64,000 nucleotides of DNA, from contig CABYLU010000001.1 in assembly GCA_902519835.1 (NCBI GenBank), forward strand, positions 59,744-123,743. Reading direction: 5' to 3'. The position numbers and the translations under genes were made by a program. The notes beneath the pieces were generated by a model. It made no database searches. It worked only from the letters and a program-made list of their open reading frames with translations, and was not told where the DNA came from. This document shows, in pieces, positions 55,450-64,000 of this stretch. This DNA comes from an uncultured Pelagibacteraceae bacterium (GTDB taxonomy: Bacteria > Pseudomonadota > Alphaproteobacteria > Pelagibacterales > AG-422-B15). The first letter of the stretch is position 1. Each line of letters begins with the position of its first letter.

Positions 55450-56614
55450 TAATAAAACAGTAACTGTTAATTTTGGACCAGTACACCCCGCAGCACATGG
55501 CGTTTTGAGACTCATTCTTGATCTAGATGGTGAAATTGTAGAAAGGGCTGACCCACACATTGGGCTTTTACATAGGGGCACTGAAAAACTTATCGAACAT
55601 AAAACTTATCTTCAAGCAATACCATATTTTGACAGACTGGATTATGTTGCACCCATGAACCAGGAGCATGCTTTTGCATTAGCAATAGAAAAATTGCTAA
55701 ATGTAGAAGTGCCTTTGAGAGGACAATATATTAGGGTTTTATTTGCCGAAATTGGGCGTCTCTTAAGCCACCTACTAAATGTTACCACTACAGCAATGGA
55801 TGTTGGAGCTATGACACCAATCACATGGGGTTTTGATGAAAGAGAAAAGCTATTAGATTTTTACGAGGAAGTATCTGGATCTAGATTTCATGCAGCCTAT
55901 TTTCGAGCAGGTGGTGTTCATCAAGATTTACCAGACGGATTAACTGATAAGATATTTAATTTTTGTAATAATTTCCCAAAAGCAATTGATGATATTGAAA
56001 GCATGTTGACTGAAAATAGAATATTTAAACAACGAAATGTAAATATCGGTAAAGTATCAAAGGAAGATGCTGTTGATCGTGGTTTTAGCGGATTCATATT
56101 AAGAGCATGCGGTGTACCATGGGATTTAAGAAAGTCCCAACCGTATGATTGTTACGACAAACTTGAATTCAAAGTTCCAGTTGGTCAAAACGGTGATTGT
56201 TATGACCGTTATCTATGTCAGATTGAAGAAATGAGAGAAAGTACGAAAATCATGCTTCAATGTCTTGATCAGATGCCTAAAGGAGAAGTGATCAATAGAG
56301 ATTCCAAAATTGCAGCGCCCAAAAGGGAAGATATGAAACAATCAATGGAAGCCATAATCCACCATTTTAAATTTTTTACTGAAGGCTTTCATGTACCTGA
56401 AGGAGAAATCTATTCTGCCGTTGAGGCTCCTAAAGGTGAATTTGGGGTATATTTAATTTCTGATGGAACCAGCAGACCTTATAGGTGTAAAATTAGAGCC
56501 CCTGGATTTGCTCACTTGCAGGCATTTGATTTGCTCTCAAAAGGCCATCTTCTAGCAGATGTCCCTGCAATTCTTGGATCAATTGCAATAGTTTTCGGTG
56601 AGGTTGATAGATGA
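55442..56614 (+). CDS. nuoD: NADH-quinone oxidoreductase subunit D
   Basis: 390 aa, GTG start overlapping nuoC by 8 nt. [20 protein letters not shown] and [14 protein letters not shown], then [14 protein letters not shown], line the quinone-binding cavity. The C-terminus has [16 protein letters not shown]. Normal length and all family motifs present. nuoE overlaps by 4 nt. Confidence 0.98.
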   Translation: MSNNKTVTVNFGPVHPAAHGVLRLILDLDGEIVERADPHIGLLHRGTEKLIEHKTYLQAIPYFDRLDYVAPMNQEHAFALAIEKLLNVEVPLRGQYIRVLFAEIGRLLSHLLNVTTTAMDVGAMTPITWGFDEREKLLDFYEEVSGSRFHAAYFRAGGVHQDLPDGLTDKIFNFCNNFPKAIDDIESMLTENRIFKQRNVNIGKVSKEDAVDRGFSGFILRACGVPWDLRKSQPYDCYDKLEFKVPVGQNGDCYDRYLCQIEEMRESTKIMLQCLDQMPKGEVINRDSKIAAPKREDMKQSMEAIIHHFKFFTEGFHVPEGEIYSAVEAPKGEFGVYLISDGTSRPYRCKIRAPGFAHLQAFDLLSKGHLLADVPAILGSIAIVFGEVDR

Positions 56615-57168
56615 GCAATCAAAAAAACGCCTTTGTGTTTAATAAGGAAAATGAAATTAAGGCAAAAGAAATTCTTCTTAAATATCCAACTGATAGAAGG
56701 CAAAGTGCAATCATGCCTTTGCTTGATTTAGCGCAAAGACAAAATGAAAACTGGTTGAGCAGGGATATAGTTGAGTACGTAGCGGATTACTTAGAAATGC
56801 CTTTTATTAAGGCTTGGGAAGTAGTTACTTTTTATTCAATGTATTACACAAAATATAACGGAAAATATTTAGTACAAGTTTGTGGAACAACACCTTGTTG
56901 GTTAAGGGGTTCAGATCAAGTTATAAAAGCGTGCAAAGAAGTTATTTCACCAGAACCAAATACAGTCTCAAGCGATGGTTTATTTTCATGGATGCAAGTT
57001 GAGTGTCTTGGTGCTTGTGTGAATGCTCCACTTGTTCAAATCAATGACGATTATTATGAAGATTTGACTTACGATACAACGAAAAACGTTTTGCAATCTC
57101 TTATAGATGGCTCGCCACTGAGTATAGGTTCACAAAGTGGCCGTAAAAGTTCAAAGGCAGTGTCTTAA
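56611..57168 (+). CDS. nuoE: NADH-quinone oxidoreductase subunit E
   Basis: 185 aa. The thioredoxin-like domain binds one [2Fe-2S] cluster through the cysteines in CGTTPC and [15 protein letters not shown] and the alphaproteobacterial N-terminal helix region ([18 protein letters not shown]) are typical. It is part of the NADH-oxidising module with NuoF and NuoG. The stop overlaps nuoF by 1 nt. Confidence 0.97.
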   Translation: MSNQKNAFVFNKENEIKAKEILLKYPTDRRQSAIMPLLDLAQRQNENWLSRDIVEYVADYLEMPFIKAWEVVTFYSMYYTKYNGKYLVQVCGTTPCWLRGSDQVIKACKEVISPEPNTVSSDGLFSWMQVECLGACVNAPLVQINDDYYEDLTYDTTKNVLQSLIDGSPLSIGSQSGRKSSKAVS

Positions 57169-58436
57169 TGTTAAAAGAAAAAGATAAAATATTTACTAAT
57201 TTATTTGGCGATGAGCCTTTTCATTTAAAAAATGCACAGGCAAGAGGTGATTGGGATAATACAAAAGAACTTATTAAAAAAGGAAGAGAATGGATAATTG
57301 ATGAGATGAAAAAATCTGAGTTAAGGGGAAGAGGAGGTGCAGGTTTCCCTACCGGATTAAAATGGTCATTTATGCCTAAAGATTCAAAGCTTACTAATTA
57401 CCTTGTTGTTAATGCAGATGAGTCTGAACCAGGTACCTGTAAAGATAGAGATATGATACGAAATGAGCCTCATAAGCTTATTGAAGGATGTTTGTTAGCA
57501 TCTTTTGCTATGAATGCTCATACTTGTTACATTTATATTCGCGGTGAATATTTTAATGAAGCTGTTGTTCTTCAAAAAGCGATTGACGAAGCATACGACG
57601 CTGGGTTAATTGGGAAAAATGCTGCTAAGTCTGGTTGGGATTTCGATATATTTTTACATCGAGGCGCAGGAGCATACATATGTGGTGAGGAAACAGCTCT
57701 ACTTGAAAGCTTGGAGGGAAAAAAGGGCCAACCAAGACTCAAACCTCCTTTTCCGGCTAATAAAGGTCTATATGGATCGCCAACTACTGTAAATAATGTT
57801 GAAACCATAGCTGTTGTTCCAACGATTTTAAGAAGAGGTGGAGAATGGTTTTCATCTTTTGGTCGACCAAAAAATACAGGGACAAAAGTTTTTTGTATTT
57901 CTGGTCATGTTAACAATCCTTGCAATATAGAGGAAGAAATGAGCATTCCTCTTAGGGAGCTTGTAGAAAAGCATGCTGGAGGAGTAACTGGTGGATGGGA
58001 TAATCTTAAAGCTGTAATTCCTGGAGGCTCATCTGTTCCACTTATACCAAAATCAACTTGCGATACTGTCCTGATGGATTTCGATTCACTGTCTGCAGTC
58101 AAAAGTGGGTTAGGCACAGCCGCTGTAATCGTAATGGATAAAAGCACTGACCTCGTCAAAGCTATCTCTAAGCTATCTCACTTTTATAAACACGAGAGTT
58201 GCGGTCAATGCACGCCTTGTAGAGAAGGAACAGGGTGGATGTGGAGAATGATGGAGAAGATTGGAAGCGGTCATGCAAGTTCAAATGATATTGATAAGTT
58301 ACTTGATGTAACAAAGCAAATCGAAGGCCATACAATTTGCGCGCTTGGTGATGCTGCGGCATGGCCAATTCAAGGTTTGTTTAGGCATTTTAGAGATGAA
58401 ATAGAAGAGCAACTTAAAAAGACTAAGGCTGCATAA
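57168..58436 (+). CDS. nuoF: NADH-quinone oxidoreductase subunit F
   Basis: 422 aa. The NADH/FMN site is [13 protein letters not shown] and [14 protein letters not shown], with [19 protein letters not shown]. The [4Fe-4S] ligands are in [12 protein letters not shown] and the later TICALG. It is the NADH-oxidising subunit. The stop overlaps the nuoG start by 1 nt. Confidence 0.98.
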   Translation: MLKEKDKIFTNLFGDEPFHLKNAQARGDWDNTKELIKKGREWIIDEMKKSELRGRGGAGFPTGLKWSFMPKDSKLTNYLVVNADESEPGTCKDRDMIRNEPHKLIEGCLLASFAMNAHTCYIYIRGEYFNEAVVLQKAIDEAYDAGLIGKNAAKSGWDFDIFLHRGAGAYICGEETALLESLEGKKGQPRLKPPFPANKGLYGSPTTVNNVETIAVVPTILRRGGEWFSSFGRPKNTGTKVFCISGHVNNPCNIEEEMSIPLRELVEKHAGGVTGGWDNLKAVIPGGSSVPLIPKSTCDTVLMDFDSLSAVKSGLGTAAVIVMDKSTDLVKAISKLSHFYKHESCGQCTPCREGTGWMWRMMEKIGSGHASSNDIDKLLDVTKQIEGHTICALGDAAAWPIQGLFRHFRDEIEEQLKKTKAA

Positions 58437-60946
58437 TGGCAAAAGTAAAAATAAATGGGTCCGAGATTGAAGTATCTGATGGCATGACGATACTGCAGGC
58501 ATGTGAAGAGGCAGGAATTGAAATACCAAGATTTTGCTACCATGATCGTCTTTCAATTGCAGGTAATTGTAGAATGTGCCTTGTTGATGTGGAAGGTTCA
58601 CCTAAACCAGTAGCATCGTGCGCGATGCCAATTAACGAAGGCATGTCAATTCATACAAATACTCAGTCTGTAAAAAAAGCGAGAGAGGGTGTAATGGAGT
58701 TTTTGCTAATTAATCACCCACTAGATTGCCCAGTTTGTGATCAAGGCGGTGAGTGCGATCTACAAGATCAAACTATTGCTTTTGGTCCTGAAAATTCAAG
58801 GTTCGAAGAGAATAAAAGGGCAGTTGAAGAAAAGCATATGGGCCCATTGATTAAAACTTATATGACTCGATGCATTCACTGCACAAGGTGTATCCGATTT
58901 GCAGATGAAGTAGCGGGAGTAAATCAATTAGGAGCAGTAAATCGCGGCGAAAATATGGAAATAACAACTTATTTAGAAAAGACATTAGACTCCGAGCTAT
59001 CGGCTAATATCGTTGATTTATGTCCGGTAGGTGCACTTACATCGAAACCATATCAATTTGAAGCCAGACCTTGGGAATTAAAGAAGACAGAAACGATTGA
59101 TGTTATGGATGCGGTAGGGTCGAATATTAGAGTTGATACTTACGGGTGGAAAGTAAAAAGAGTATTACCCGTGCTTAATGAAGATATTAATGAAGAGTGG
59201 ATATCAGATAAAACAAGGTATGCATGCGATGGGCTTTTAAATCAACGTCTAGACACACCCTACATAAAAAAGAATAACAAATTAGAGCAAGTTTCATGGG
59301 GAGAAACTTTTTCTCAATTAAAAAAACTTGTTATGGACTCAGATCCTGATGAAATTGCGTTTTTAGTAGGTGATTTTATTGATTTAGAAACAAGCTACTT
59401 AATAAAAAAATTATCGGAAGATCTAAGTATCAAGGCAGTTGATGGAAGACAGGAAGGATGTAAAGTTCCATTCAACCATAGATCTCAGTTCTTATTTAAT
59501 TCTAAAATTAAAGGCATTGATGAAACAGATTGCATTTTAATGATTGGAACGAACACGCGCGAAGAAGCTGCAATTATTAATTCAAGAATAAGGAAAAGAG
59601 TTATTTCATCAAATATTCCAGTTGCACTGATTGGAAAAAATGTGGATCTTACATATAAATACAATCACTTGGGCGATGATATAAATATCCTTATAGATCT
59701 TTTAAATGAAAAAAACTCATTTTATAAAAAGTTAATAAATGCCTCAAAGCCAATGATTATTATTGGCCAGTCCGTGTTAAACCGTGATGACTCATTGCAG
59801 ATTTACTCTCTACTTGAAACATTTACAGATAAATTCAATCTCATTCAGGAAGATTGGAATGGATTTAATGTATTACAGCTTGCCGCTGCAAGAGCAGGTA
59901 TTCTTGAGATGGGTCTTATACAAAAAAATAAATCAGTCGATGATTTGGTTGCCGATGCAGAAAAAGGTAAATTCAAATTAGTGTTTTCATTTGGTGCTGA
60001 TGAAATCAGTTATGAAAATTTTTCTAATTGTAAAATAGTTTATATGGGCACACATGGAGATAGAGGCGCAAACGCCGCTGATTTTATATTGCCTGCAGCA
60101 GCATATACTGAAAAAGATGCAATTTTTATAAACACTGAAGGGAGAGTTCAATACGCAAATAAAGCAAGTTTTCCTCCAGGTGAAGCTAGGGAAGATTGGA
60201 AAATTATTAATCAATTCAGTGAAGTCCTTGAACTAAAGTGGTCGTTTTTAGAATTGTATGATGTAAGAGATGAGATGTTTGCCAAGTTTCCCCATCTTAA
60301 AGAAGACTTTAATGATCAAAATAATGGACTCGTTAAAATTATTGATAATAAAGCTAATGAAGAAGTAGAAATCATTAATAAGGATACAAGATCAAGCCAA
60401 GAAAAAAAGAATGATACAATTAATGGTAACATCAAGAGCTTTGAGGAAAATTCGGCAAAAAAAATATTTAATACAGCTTGGGCTGATCTAAATGATCGCC
60501 AGAGAGAGTATCTGAGAAAATATAATTATCCTGAGACATGGTCAGAGTTTACAGAGCATTATGGCTTTAAAGTTGTTAATGATATTAAGAAGAAGAATAA
60601 CGTCGTGTTGCCCTATGAGGATCAATACGCAAATAGTATAGGAAAAGCTTGGAATGATCTTACTTATAATCAAAAGAAATGGGCTTATACTAAAAGAAAT
60701 AAAAATAATTTAATTGGATTAGCAGATGACGCAAATTTTTCACCTGATGGAATTGTCGTTTTAAACGACAATCAAGAGGCATACTATGCTCAACCAAAAG
60801 AAATTAACTTTAAAATTAAAAACTTAAGTTTCAGTATTGAAGACTTTTATATAAACGACTCAATTACAAGACATTCTAGTACGATGGCCGAATGCAGCCG
60901 AGCTAGAAGTGAAGTAAGGTCATCGGTAACGGAAAAGGCCTCATAA
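58436..60946 (+). CDS. nuoG: NADH-quinone oxidoreductase subunit G with internal insertion
   Basis: 836 aa, clearly longer than the about 670-700 aa usual in Alphaproteobacteria. The N-terminal iron-sulphur part is intact: Cys34/45/48/62, then His94, Cys98, Cys101, Cys107, then Cys146/149/152/196. The molybdopterin-like domain follows. About residues 630-790 (60323-60805) form an insertion between the normal domain and the canonical tail [20 protein letters not shown] (802-821). Within it are two similar units, [12 protein letters not shown] (681-692) and [12 protein letters not shown] (738-749), 57 residues apart. The frame is uninterrupted. Confidence 0.96.
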   Translation: MAKVKINGSEIEVSDGMTILQACEEAGIEIPRFCYHDRLSIAGNCRMCLVDVEGSPKPVASCAMPINEGMSIHTNTQSVKKAREGVMEFLLINHPLDCPVCDQGGECDLQDQTIAFGPENSRFEENKRAVEEKHMGPLIKTYMTRCIHCTRCIRFADEVAGVNQLGAVNRGENMEITTYLEKTLDSELSANIVDLCPVGALTSKPYQFEARPWELKKTETIDVMDAVGSNIRVDTYGWKVKRVLPVLNEDINEEWISDKTRYACDGLLNQRLDTPYIKKNNKLEQVSWGETFSQLKKLVMDSDPDEIAFLVGDFIDLETSYLIKKLSEDLSIKAVDGRQEGCKVPFNHRSQFLFNSKIKGIDETDCILMIGTNTREEAAIINSRIRKRVISSNIPVALIGKNVDLTYKYNHLGDDINILIDLLNEKNSFYKKLINASKPMIIIGQSVLNRDDSLQIYSLLETFTDKFNLIQEDWNGFNVLQLAAARAGILEMGLIQKNKSVDDLVADAEKGKFKLVFSFGADEISYENFSNCKIVYMGTHGDRGANAADFILPAAAYTEKDAIFINTEGRVQYANKASFPPGEAREDWKIINQFSEVLELKWSFLELYDVRDEMFAKFPHLKEDFNDQNNGLVKIIDNKANEEVEIINKDTRSSQEKKNDTINGNIKSFEENSAKKIFNTAWADLNDRQREYLRKYNYPETWSEFTEHYGFKVVNDIKKKNNVVLPYEDQYANSIGKAWNDLTYNQKKWAYTKRNKNNLIGLADDANFSPDGIVVLNDNQEAYYAQPKEINFKIKNLSFSIEDFYINDSITRHSSTMAECSRARSEVRSSVTEKAS

Positions 60947-61959
60947 TGATTAGCTTAGCTCAAACGTACTTTATCGAAGTAATGACCATTATTCTTTATT
61001 GCCTACTTATTTTTGTTCCCTTACTTCTAGGTGTTGTAATGGCGTTATATGCAGATAGAAAAATATGGGCAGCAGTTCAAAAAAGGAGAGGCCCAAATGT
61101 GGTTGGCCCGTATGGTTTGTTCCAAGTTCCTGCTGATGGATTAAAATTTATTTTTAAAGAAATTATTTTACCCGACGGCTCTGACAAAACAGTTTTCCTA
61201 ATTGCTCCCATTATTACTCTTGCTCTATCAATTACAGCCTGGGCAGTTGTACCAGTTCAGGCGGGCGTAGTATTGGCTAATATAAATGTAGGAATCTTAT
61301 ACATTTTTGCAATTAGCTCTCTTGGTGTCTATGGAATTCTGATGGCTGGATGGTCTTCAAACAGTAAGTATCCTTTTTTTGGCGCTCTAAGATCAGCTGC
61401 TCAAATGGTTTCTTACGAAGTTTCCATAGGTTTTGTAATAATAACTGTCTTGCTATGTGTAGGCTCACTCAACTTGACTGAAATAGTAATGGCTCAAAAG
61501 ACAATGTGGTTTTTCATACCTTTATTTCCAATGTTTATTGTTTTTTTTATATCCGCACTAGCTGAAACGAACAGACCTCCATTTGATCTTCCTGAAGCAG
61601 AGTCTGAGTTAGTAGCTGGATATCAAACAGAGTATTCAGGAATGCCATTCGTTTTGTTTCTGTTTGGAGAATACATAAATATTTTATTAATGTGCGCAAT
61701 GACCACTATCCTATTCCTTGGGGGGTGGTTGCCGCCAATTGATATTTATCCACTAAATGCTGTTCCTGGATTTGTTTGGTTCTTATTGAAAGTAATTTTT
61801 GTTTTTTACTTATTTGCTATGGTTAAAGCATTTGTTCCAAGGTATCGATATGACCAATTAATGCGACTTGGCTGGAAAGTTTTCTTGCCTTTATCACTTT
61901 TTGCAGTTGTAGCAACATCTTCGATATTGTTCTTTTTTAATCTAGCCCCAGGAATGTAA
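60946..61959 (+). CDS. nuoH: NADH-quinone oxidoreductase subunit H
   Basis: 337 aa, about eight membrane segments. [25 protein letters not shown] and [21 protein letters not shown] are the family signatures forming the quinone channel and coupling site. The C-terminus has [20 protein letters not shown]. It overlaps nuoG and nuoI by 1 nt each. Confidence 0.98.
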   Translation: MISLAQTYFIEVMTIILYCLLIFVPLLLGVVMALYADRKIWAAVQKRRGPNVVGPYGLFQVPADGLKFIFKEIILPDGSDKTVFLIAPIITLALSITAWAVVPVQAGVVLANINVGILYIFAISSLGVYGILMAGWSSNSKYPFFGALRSAAQMVSYEVSIGFVIITVLLCVGSLNLTEIVMAQKTMWFFIPLFPMFIVFFISALAETNRPPFDLPEAESELVAGYQTEYSGMPFVLFLFGEYINILLMCAMTTILFLGGWLPPIDIYPLNAVPGFVWFLLKVIFVFYLFAMVKAFVPRYRYDQLMRLGWKVFLPLSLFAVVATSSILFFFNLAPGM

Positions 61960-62444
61960 TGAAAATAATTAATTTTTTAAAATCGTTCCTTCTTTTAGAT
62001 TTTTTAAAAGCTTTCTATTTAGCTCAAAAATATTTTTTTAGAAAAAAAGCAACAATCAATTATCCTTTTGAAAAAGGAAAATTAAGCCCTCGATTCAGAG
62101 GTGAGCATGCCTTGAGAAGATATCCGAGTGGTGAGGAAAGGTGTATAGGATGTAAATTGTGTGAAGCTGTGTGTCCAGCTCAAGCGATAACAATTGAAAC
62201 ACAACCTCGCGATGATGGAACAAGAAGAACGCTTAGGTATGATATTGACATGGTTAAATGTATCTACTGCGGTTTATGTGAGGAGTCGTGTCCAGTTGAT
62301 GCAATTGTACAGGGTCCAAATTTTGAATTTACAACTGAAACGAGAAAAGAACTTTATTATACGAAAGAAAAATTGCTTGAAAACGGTGATAGATGGGAAA
62401 CAGTTATTGCTGAGAACTTAGAAGCCGATGCAAAATATAGATAA
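61959..62444 (+). CDS. nuoI: NADH-quinone oxidoreductase subunit I
   Basis: 161 aa ferredoxin-like subunit. Two [4Fe-4S] motifs are visible, [16 protein letters not shown] and [16 protein letters not shown], carrying clusters N6a and N6b. The N-terminal amphipathic part anchors it on the membrane. nuoJ follows without a gap. Confidence 0.98.
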   Translation: MKIINFLKSFLLLDFLKAFYLAQKYFFRKKATINYPFEKGKLSPRFRGEHALRRYPSGEERCIGCKLCEAVCPAQAITIETQPRDDGTRRTLRYDIDMVKCIYCGLCEESCPVDAIVQGPNFEFTTETRKELYYTKEKLLENGDRWETVIAENLEADAKYR

Positions 62445-63059
62445 ATGACAGCTCAATTATTAACATTCTATTTATTTTCAGGGGTTATTTTAATTTCTTC
62501 ATTGATGGTTATTTCAACTAAAAACCCAGTCCATTCAGTATTGTTCTTAATTCTTTCATTTTTGAATGCCGCCGGCTTATTCGTTATTCTTCACGCCGAA
62601 TTTTTGGCAATGATACTTATAATTGTTTATGTTGGTGCCGTTGCAGTACTTTTTTTATTTGTTGTAATGATGTTAGATTTTAAAACATCAATCAATAAGG
62701 ATAATATTTTACAATTTATTCCGATAGGAATTTTGATTGGCGTAGTTTTTATTGCAGAGTTAATAATTGTATTAATTAATACAAAGTTTGACTTGTCAAA
62801 TATTCAAGTGTTACCAAATCCTATTTCAGATTTTACTGGTAAGTCTAATACAGAGGCAATTGGCTCAGTTTTGTACACAGACTACATTCTATATTTCCAA
62901 CTTTCAGGTGTAATTCTGTTAGTTGCAATGATTGGTTCTATTGTATTAACTCTCCGCGAAAGAGAAGGCGTAAAGAGGCAAGTTGTTTCAGAGCAACTAC
63001 AACGACAGGGCAAAATTGATTTAGTAGATGTAAAATCAGGAAAAGGTGTTGATATTTAA
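62445..63059 (+). CDS. nuoJ: NADH-quinone oxidoreductase subunit J
   Basis: 204 aa, five membrane segments. [48 protein letters not shown] is the conserved core with the pi-bulge helix. The C-terminus is soluble, [18 protein letters not shown]. It overlaps nuoK by 1 nt. Confidence 0.97.
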   Translation: MTAQLLTFYLFSGVILISSLMVISTKNPVHSVLFLILSFLNAAGLFVILHAEFLAMILIIVYVGAVAVLFLFVVMMLDFKTSINKDNILQFIPIGILIGVVFIAELIIVLINTKFDLSNIQVLPNPISDFTGKSNTEAIGSVLYTDYILYFQLSGVILLVAMIGSIVLTLREREGVKRQVVSEQLQRQGKIDLVDVKSGKGVDI

Positions 63060-63364
63060 TGATTGAATTAAATCAATTTTTAATTTTATCTGCTTTATTG
63101 TTTGCAATTGGCGTTATTGGCATTTTTTTAAACCGAAAAAATGTGATTATCATTTTAATGTCAATTGAAATCATTTTGCTCTCTGTAAATTTAAATCTTA
63201 TTGCTTTTTCATATTTTTTAAATGATCTAACTGGGCAAATATTTTCTCTTTTTGTGCTTACTGTTGCTGCTGCTGAAGCTGCAATTGGACTTGCTATACT
63301 TGTAATTTATAACAGAAATGCTGGCAGTATAGAGATTGAGAAAATTAATGCCTTAAAGGGGTAA
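63059..63364 (+). CDS. nuoK: NADH-quinone oxidoreductase subunit K
   Basis: 101 aa, three membrane helices. [27 protein letters not shown] holds the conserved membrane Glu of this proton-path subunit, and the third helix has the second Glu ([11 protein letters not shown]). Normal length. nuoL starts 6 nt after its stop. Confidence 0.97.
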   Translation: MIELNQFLILSALLFAIGVIGIFLNRKNVIIILMSIEIILLSVNLNLIAFSYFLNDLTGQIFSLFVLTVAAAEAAIGLAILVIYNRNAGSIEIEKINALKG

Positions 63365-63370
63365 TGTTAA

Positions 63371-64000
63371 ATGGCGCATAGTATAATTTTATTGCCCTTG
63401 ATTGGGTTCTTGATTTCTTGTTCGTTATCATTTTTTAAGTCTAATAAATTTATTGACCGAGCAGCGGAGATCATCACCTCATTATTTATTACTATTACAG
63501 CAATATTTTCGTTTTATATTTTTATTGATAATATTGGGGATCCTTCGTTTGTATCAATCAAACTATTTAACTGGATATCCTCTGGTTCATTCAACGCTGA
63601 TTGGTCAATTTATCTAGATACAGCTACAAGAGTAATGCTTGTGGTAATTACAAGCGTATCAGCTTTAGTTCATATTTATTCAATTGGTTATATGTCTCAT
63701 GATGATAGTAAGCCTCGTTTTATGGGTTACTTGTCATTATTCACATTTGCTATGTTGATGCTTGTTACTGCAGATAATTTTTTGCAACTTTTCTTTGGCT
63801 GGGAGGGTGTTGGACTTGCCTCTTATTTATTAATTGGGTTTTGGTATAAAAAACCAACCGCAAATGCCGCTGCAATTAAAGCATTTATAGTAAATCGCAT
63901 AGGTGATTTTGGATTAGCTTTAGGTATTTTTACAATATTTATTGTTTTTGGCAGCATCGAATACCAGACAGTATTTAATAATGTCACATCTTTTAAAAAC
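63371..64000 (+). CDS. nuoL: NADH-quinone oxidoreductase subunit L, N-terminal part
   Basis: The open frame runs from ATG 63371 to the window end (210 codons). An earlier ATG at 63364 meets a stop after five codons. SIGYMSHDDSKPRFMGYLSLF, FFGWEGVGLASYLLIGFWY and AFIVNRIGDFGLALGIF are NuoL signatures of the antiporter-like proton channel. The rest lies outside the window; nuoM and nuoN are expected next. Confidence 0.96.
   Translation, partial: MAHSIILLPLIGFLISCSLSFFKSNKFIDRAAEIITSLFITITAIFSFYIFIDNIGDPSFVSIKLFNWISSGSFNADWSIYLDTATRVMLVVITSVSALVHIYSIGYMSHDDSKPRFMGYLSLFTFAMLMLVTADNFLQLFFGWEGVGLASYLLIGFWYKKPTANAAAIKAFIVNRIGDFGLALGIFTIFIVFGSIEYQTVFNNVTSFKN

Overview
The window looks like the chromosome of a small-genome marine alphaproteobacterium. 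The DNA is clearly AT-rich, intergenic gaps are mostly 0-100 nt, and many genes overlap by 1-20 nt. Gene order is typical of Alphaproteobacteria: argS-(SPOR)-nagZ-scpA-scpB-tatABC-serS-surE-yajC-secD-secF; uvrA-ssb-gyrA-coaD-ppi-queA-tgt; tig-clpP-clpX-lon-hup-tRNA-nuoA-L. Placement near the AEGEAN-169/HIMB59, SAR116 or SAR11-like groups is inference from base composition, compactness and protein style, not from a search. No prophage, insertion sequence, CRISPR array or rRNA was seen.

Layout. 1-5.2 kb: 3' end of an agmatinase-like gene, xth, dgt, argS, a truncated SPOR-protein homologue and nagZ. 5.2-6.7 kb: scpAB. 6.7-11.8 kb: an iron block (di-haem DUF1111 protein, Fur-like operator, FbpA/B/C ferric iron ABC transporter, terminator) between scpB and tatA. 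11.8-18.1 kb: tatABC, serS, surE, yajC, secD, secF. 18.1-21.5 kb, minus strand: PuuD-like membrane protein and uvrA. 21.6-28.2 kb: ssb, gyrA, coaD, a cyclophilin with two possible starts, queA and tgt. 28.2-35.4 kb: enoyl-CoA hydratase, aldehyde dehydrogenase, parE, an acyl-CoA carboxylase beta subunit and an acyl-CoA dehydrogenase. 35.4-38.2 kb, minus strand: a nitrogen operon glnB-glnII-glnA. 38.4-43.0 kb: NAD(P)HX repair enzyme, carboxylesterase, DUF1543-like protein, a 44-aa DUF2256 protein and a D-2-hydroxyacid dehydrogenase. 43.1-49.7 kb: tRNA-Leu(UAG) and the proteostasis set tig-clpP-clpX-lon-hup. 49.7-53.6 kb: tRNA-Val(UAC), tRNA-Asp(GUC), an unknown membrane protein, and a five-gene minus-strand operon (SMP-30, GST, NQO-type flavoprotein, small membrane protein, cobalamin-binding-like protein). 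53.6-64 kb: a promoter region and nuoA to nuoL (nuoL cut by the window end).

Most of the content is housekeeping: replication and topology (gyrA, parE, ssb), repair (uvrA, xth), protein export (Tat, SecDF-YajC), quality control, tRNA modification (QueA and Tgt), nitrogen assimilation and respiratory complex I. No new defence or mobile system was seen. The unusual signals are inside familiar genes: a tRNA-guanine transglycosylase missing two of its four zinc ligands; a NuoG with an insertion of about 160 residues carrying an AWxDL...Q repeat; a SPOR protein reduced to its membrane anchor and linker; a cyclophilin whose canonical start sits behind an in-frame signal-like extension; and convergent gene pairs that all meet within -10 to +1 nt.
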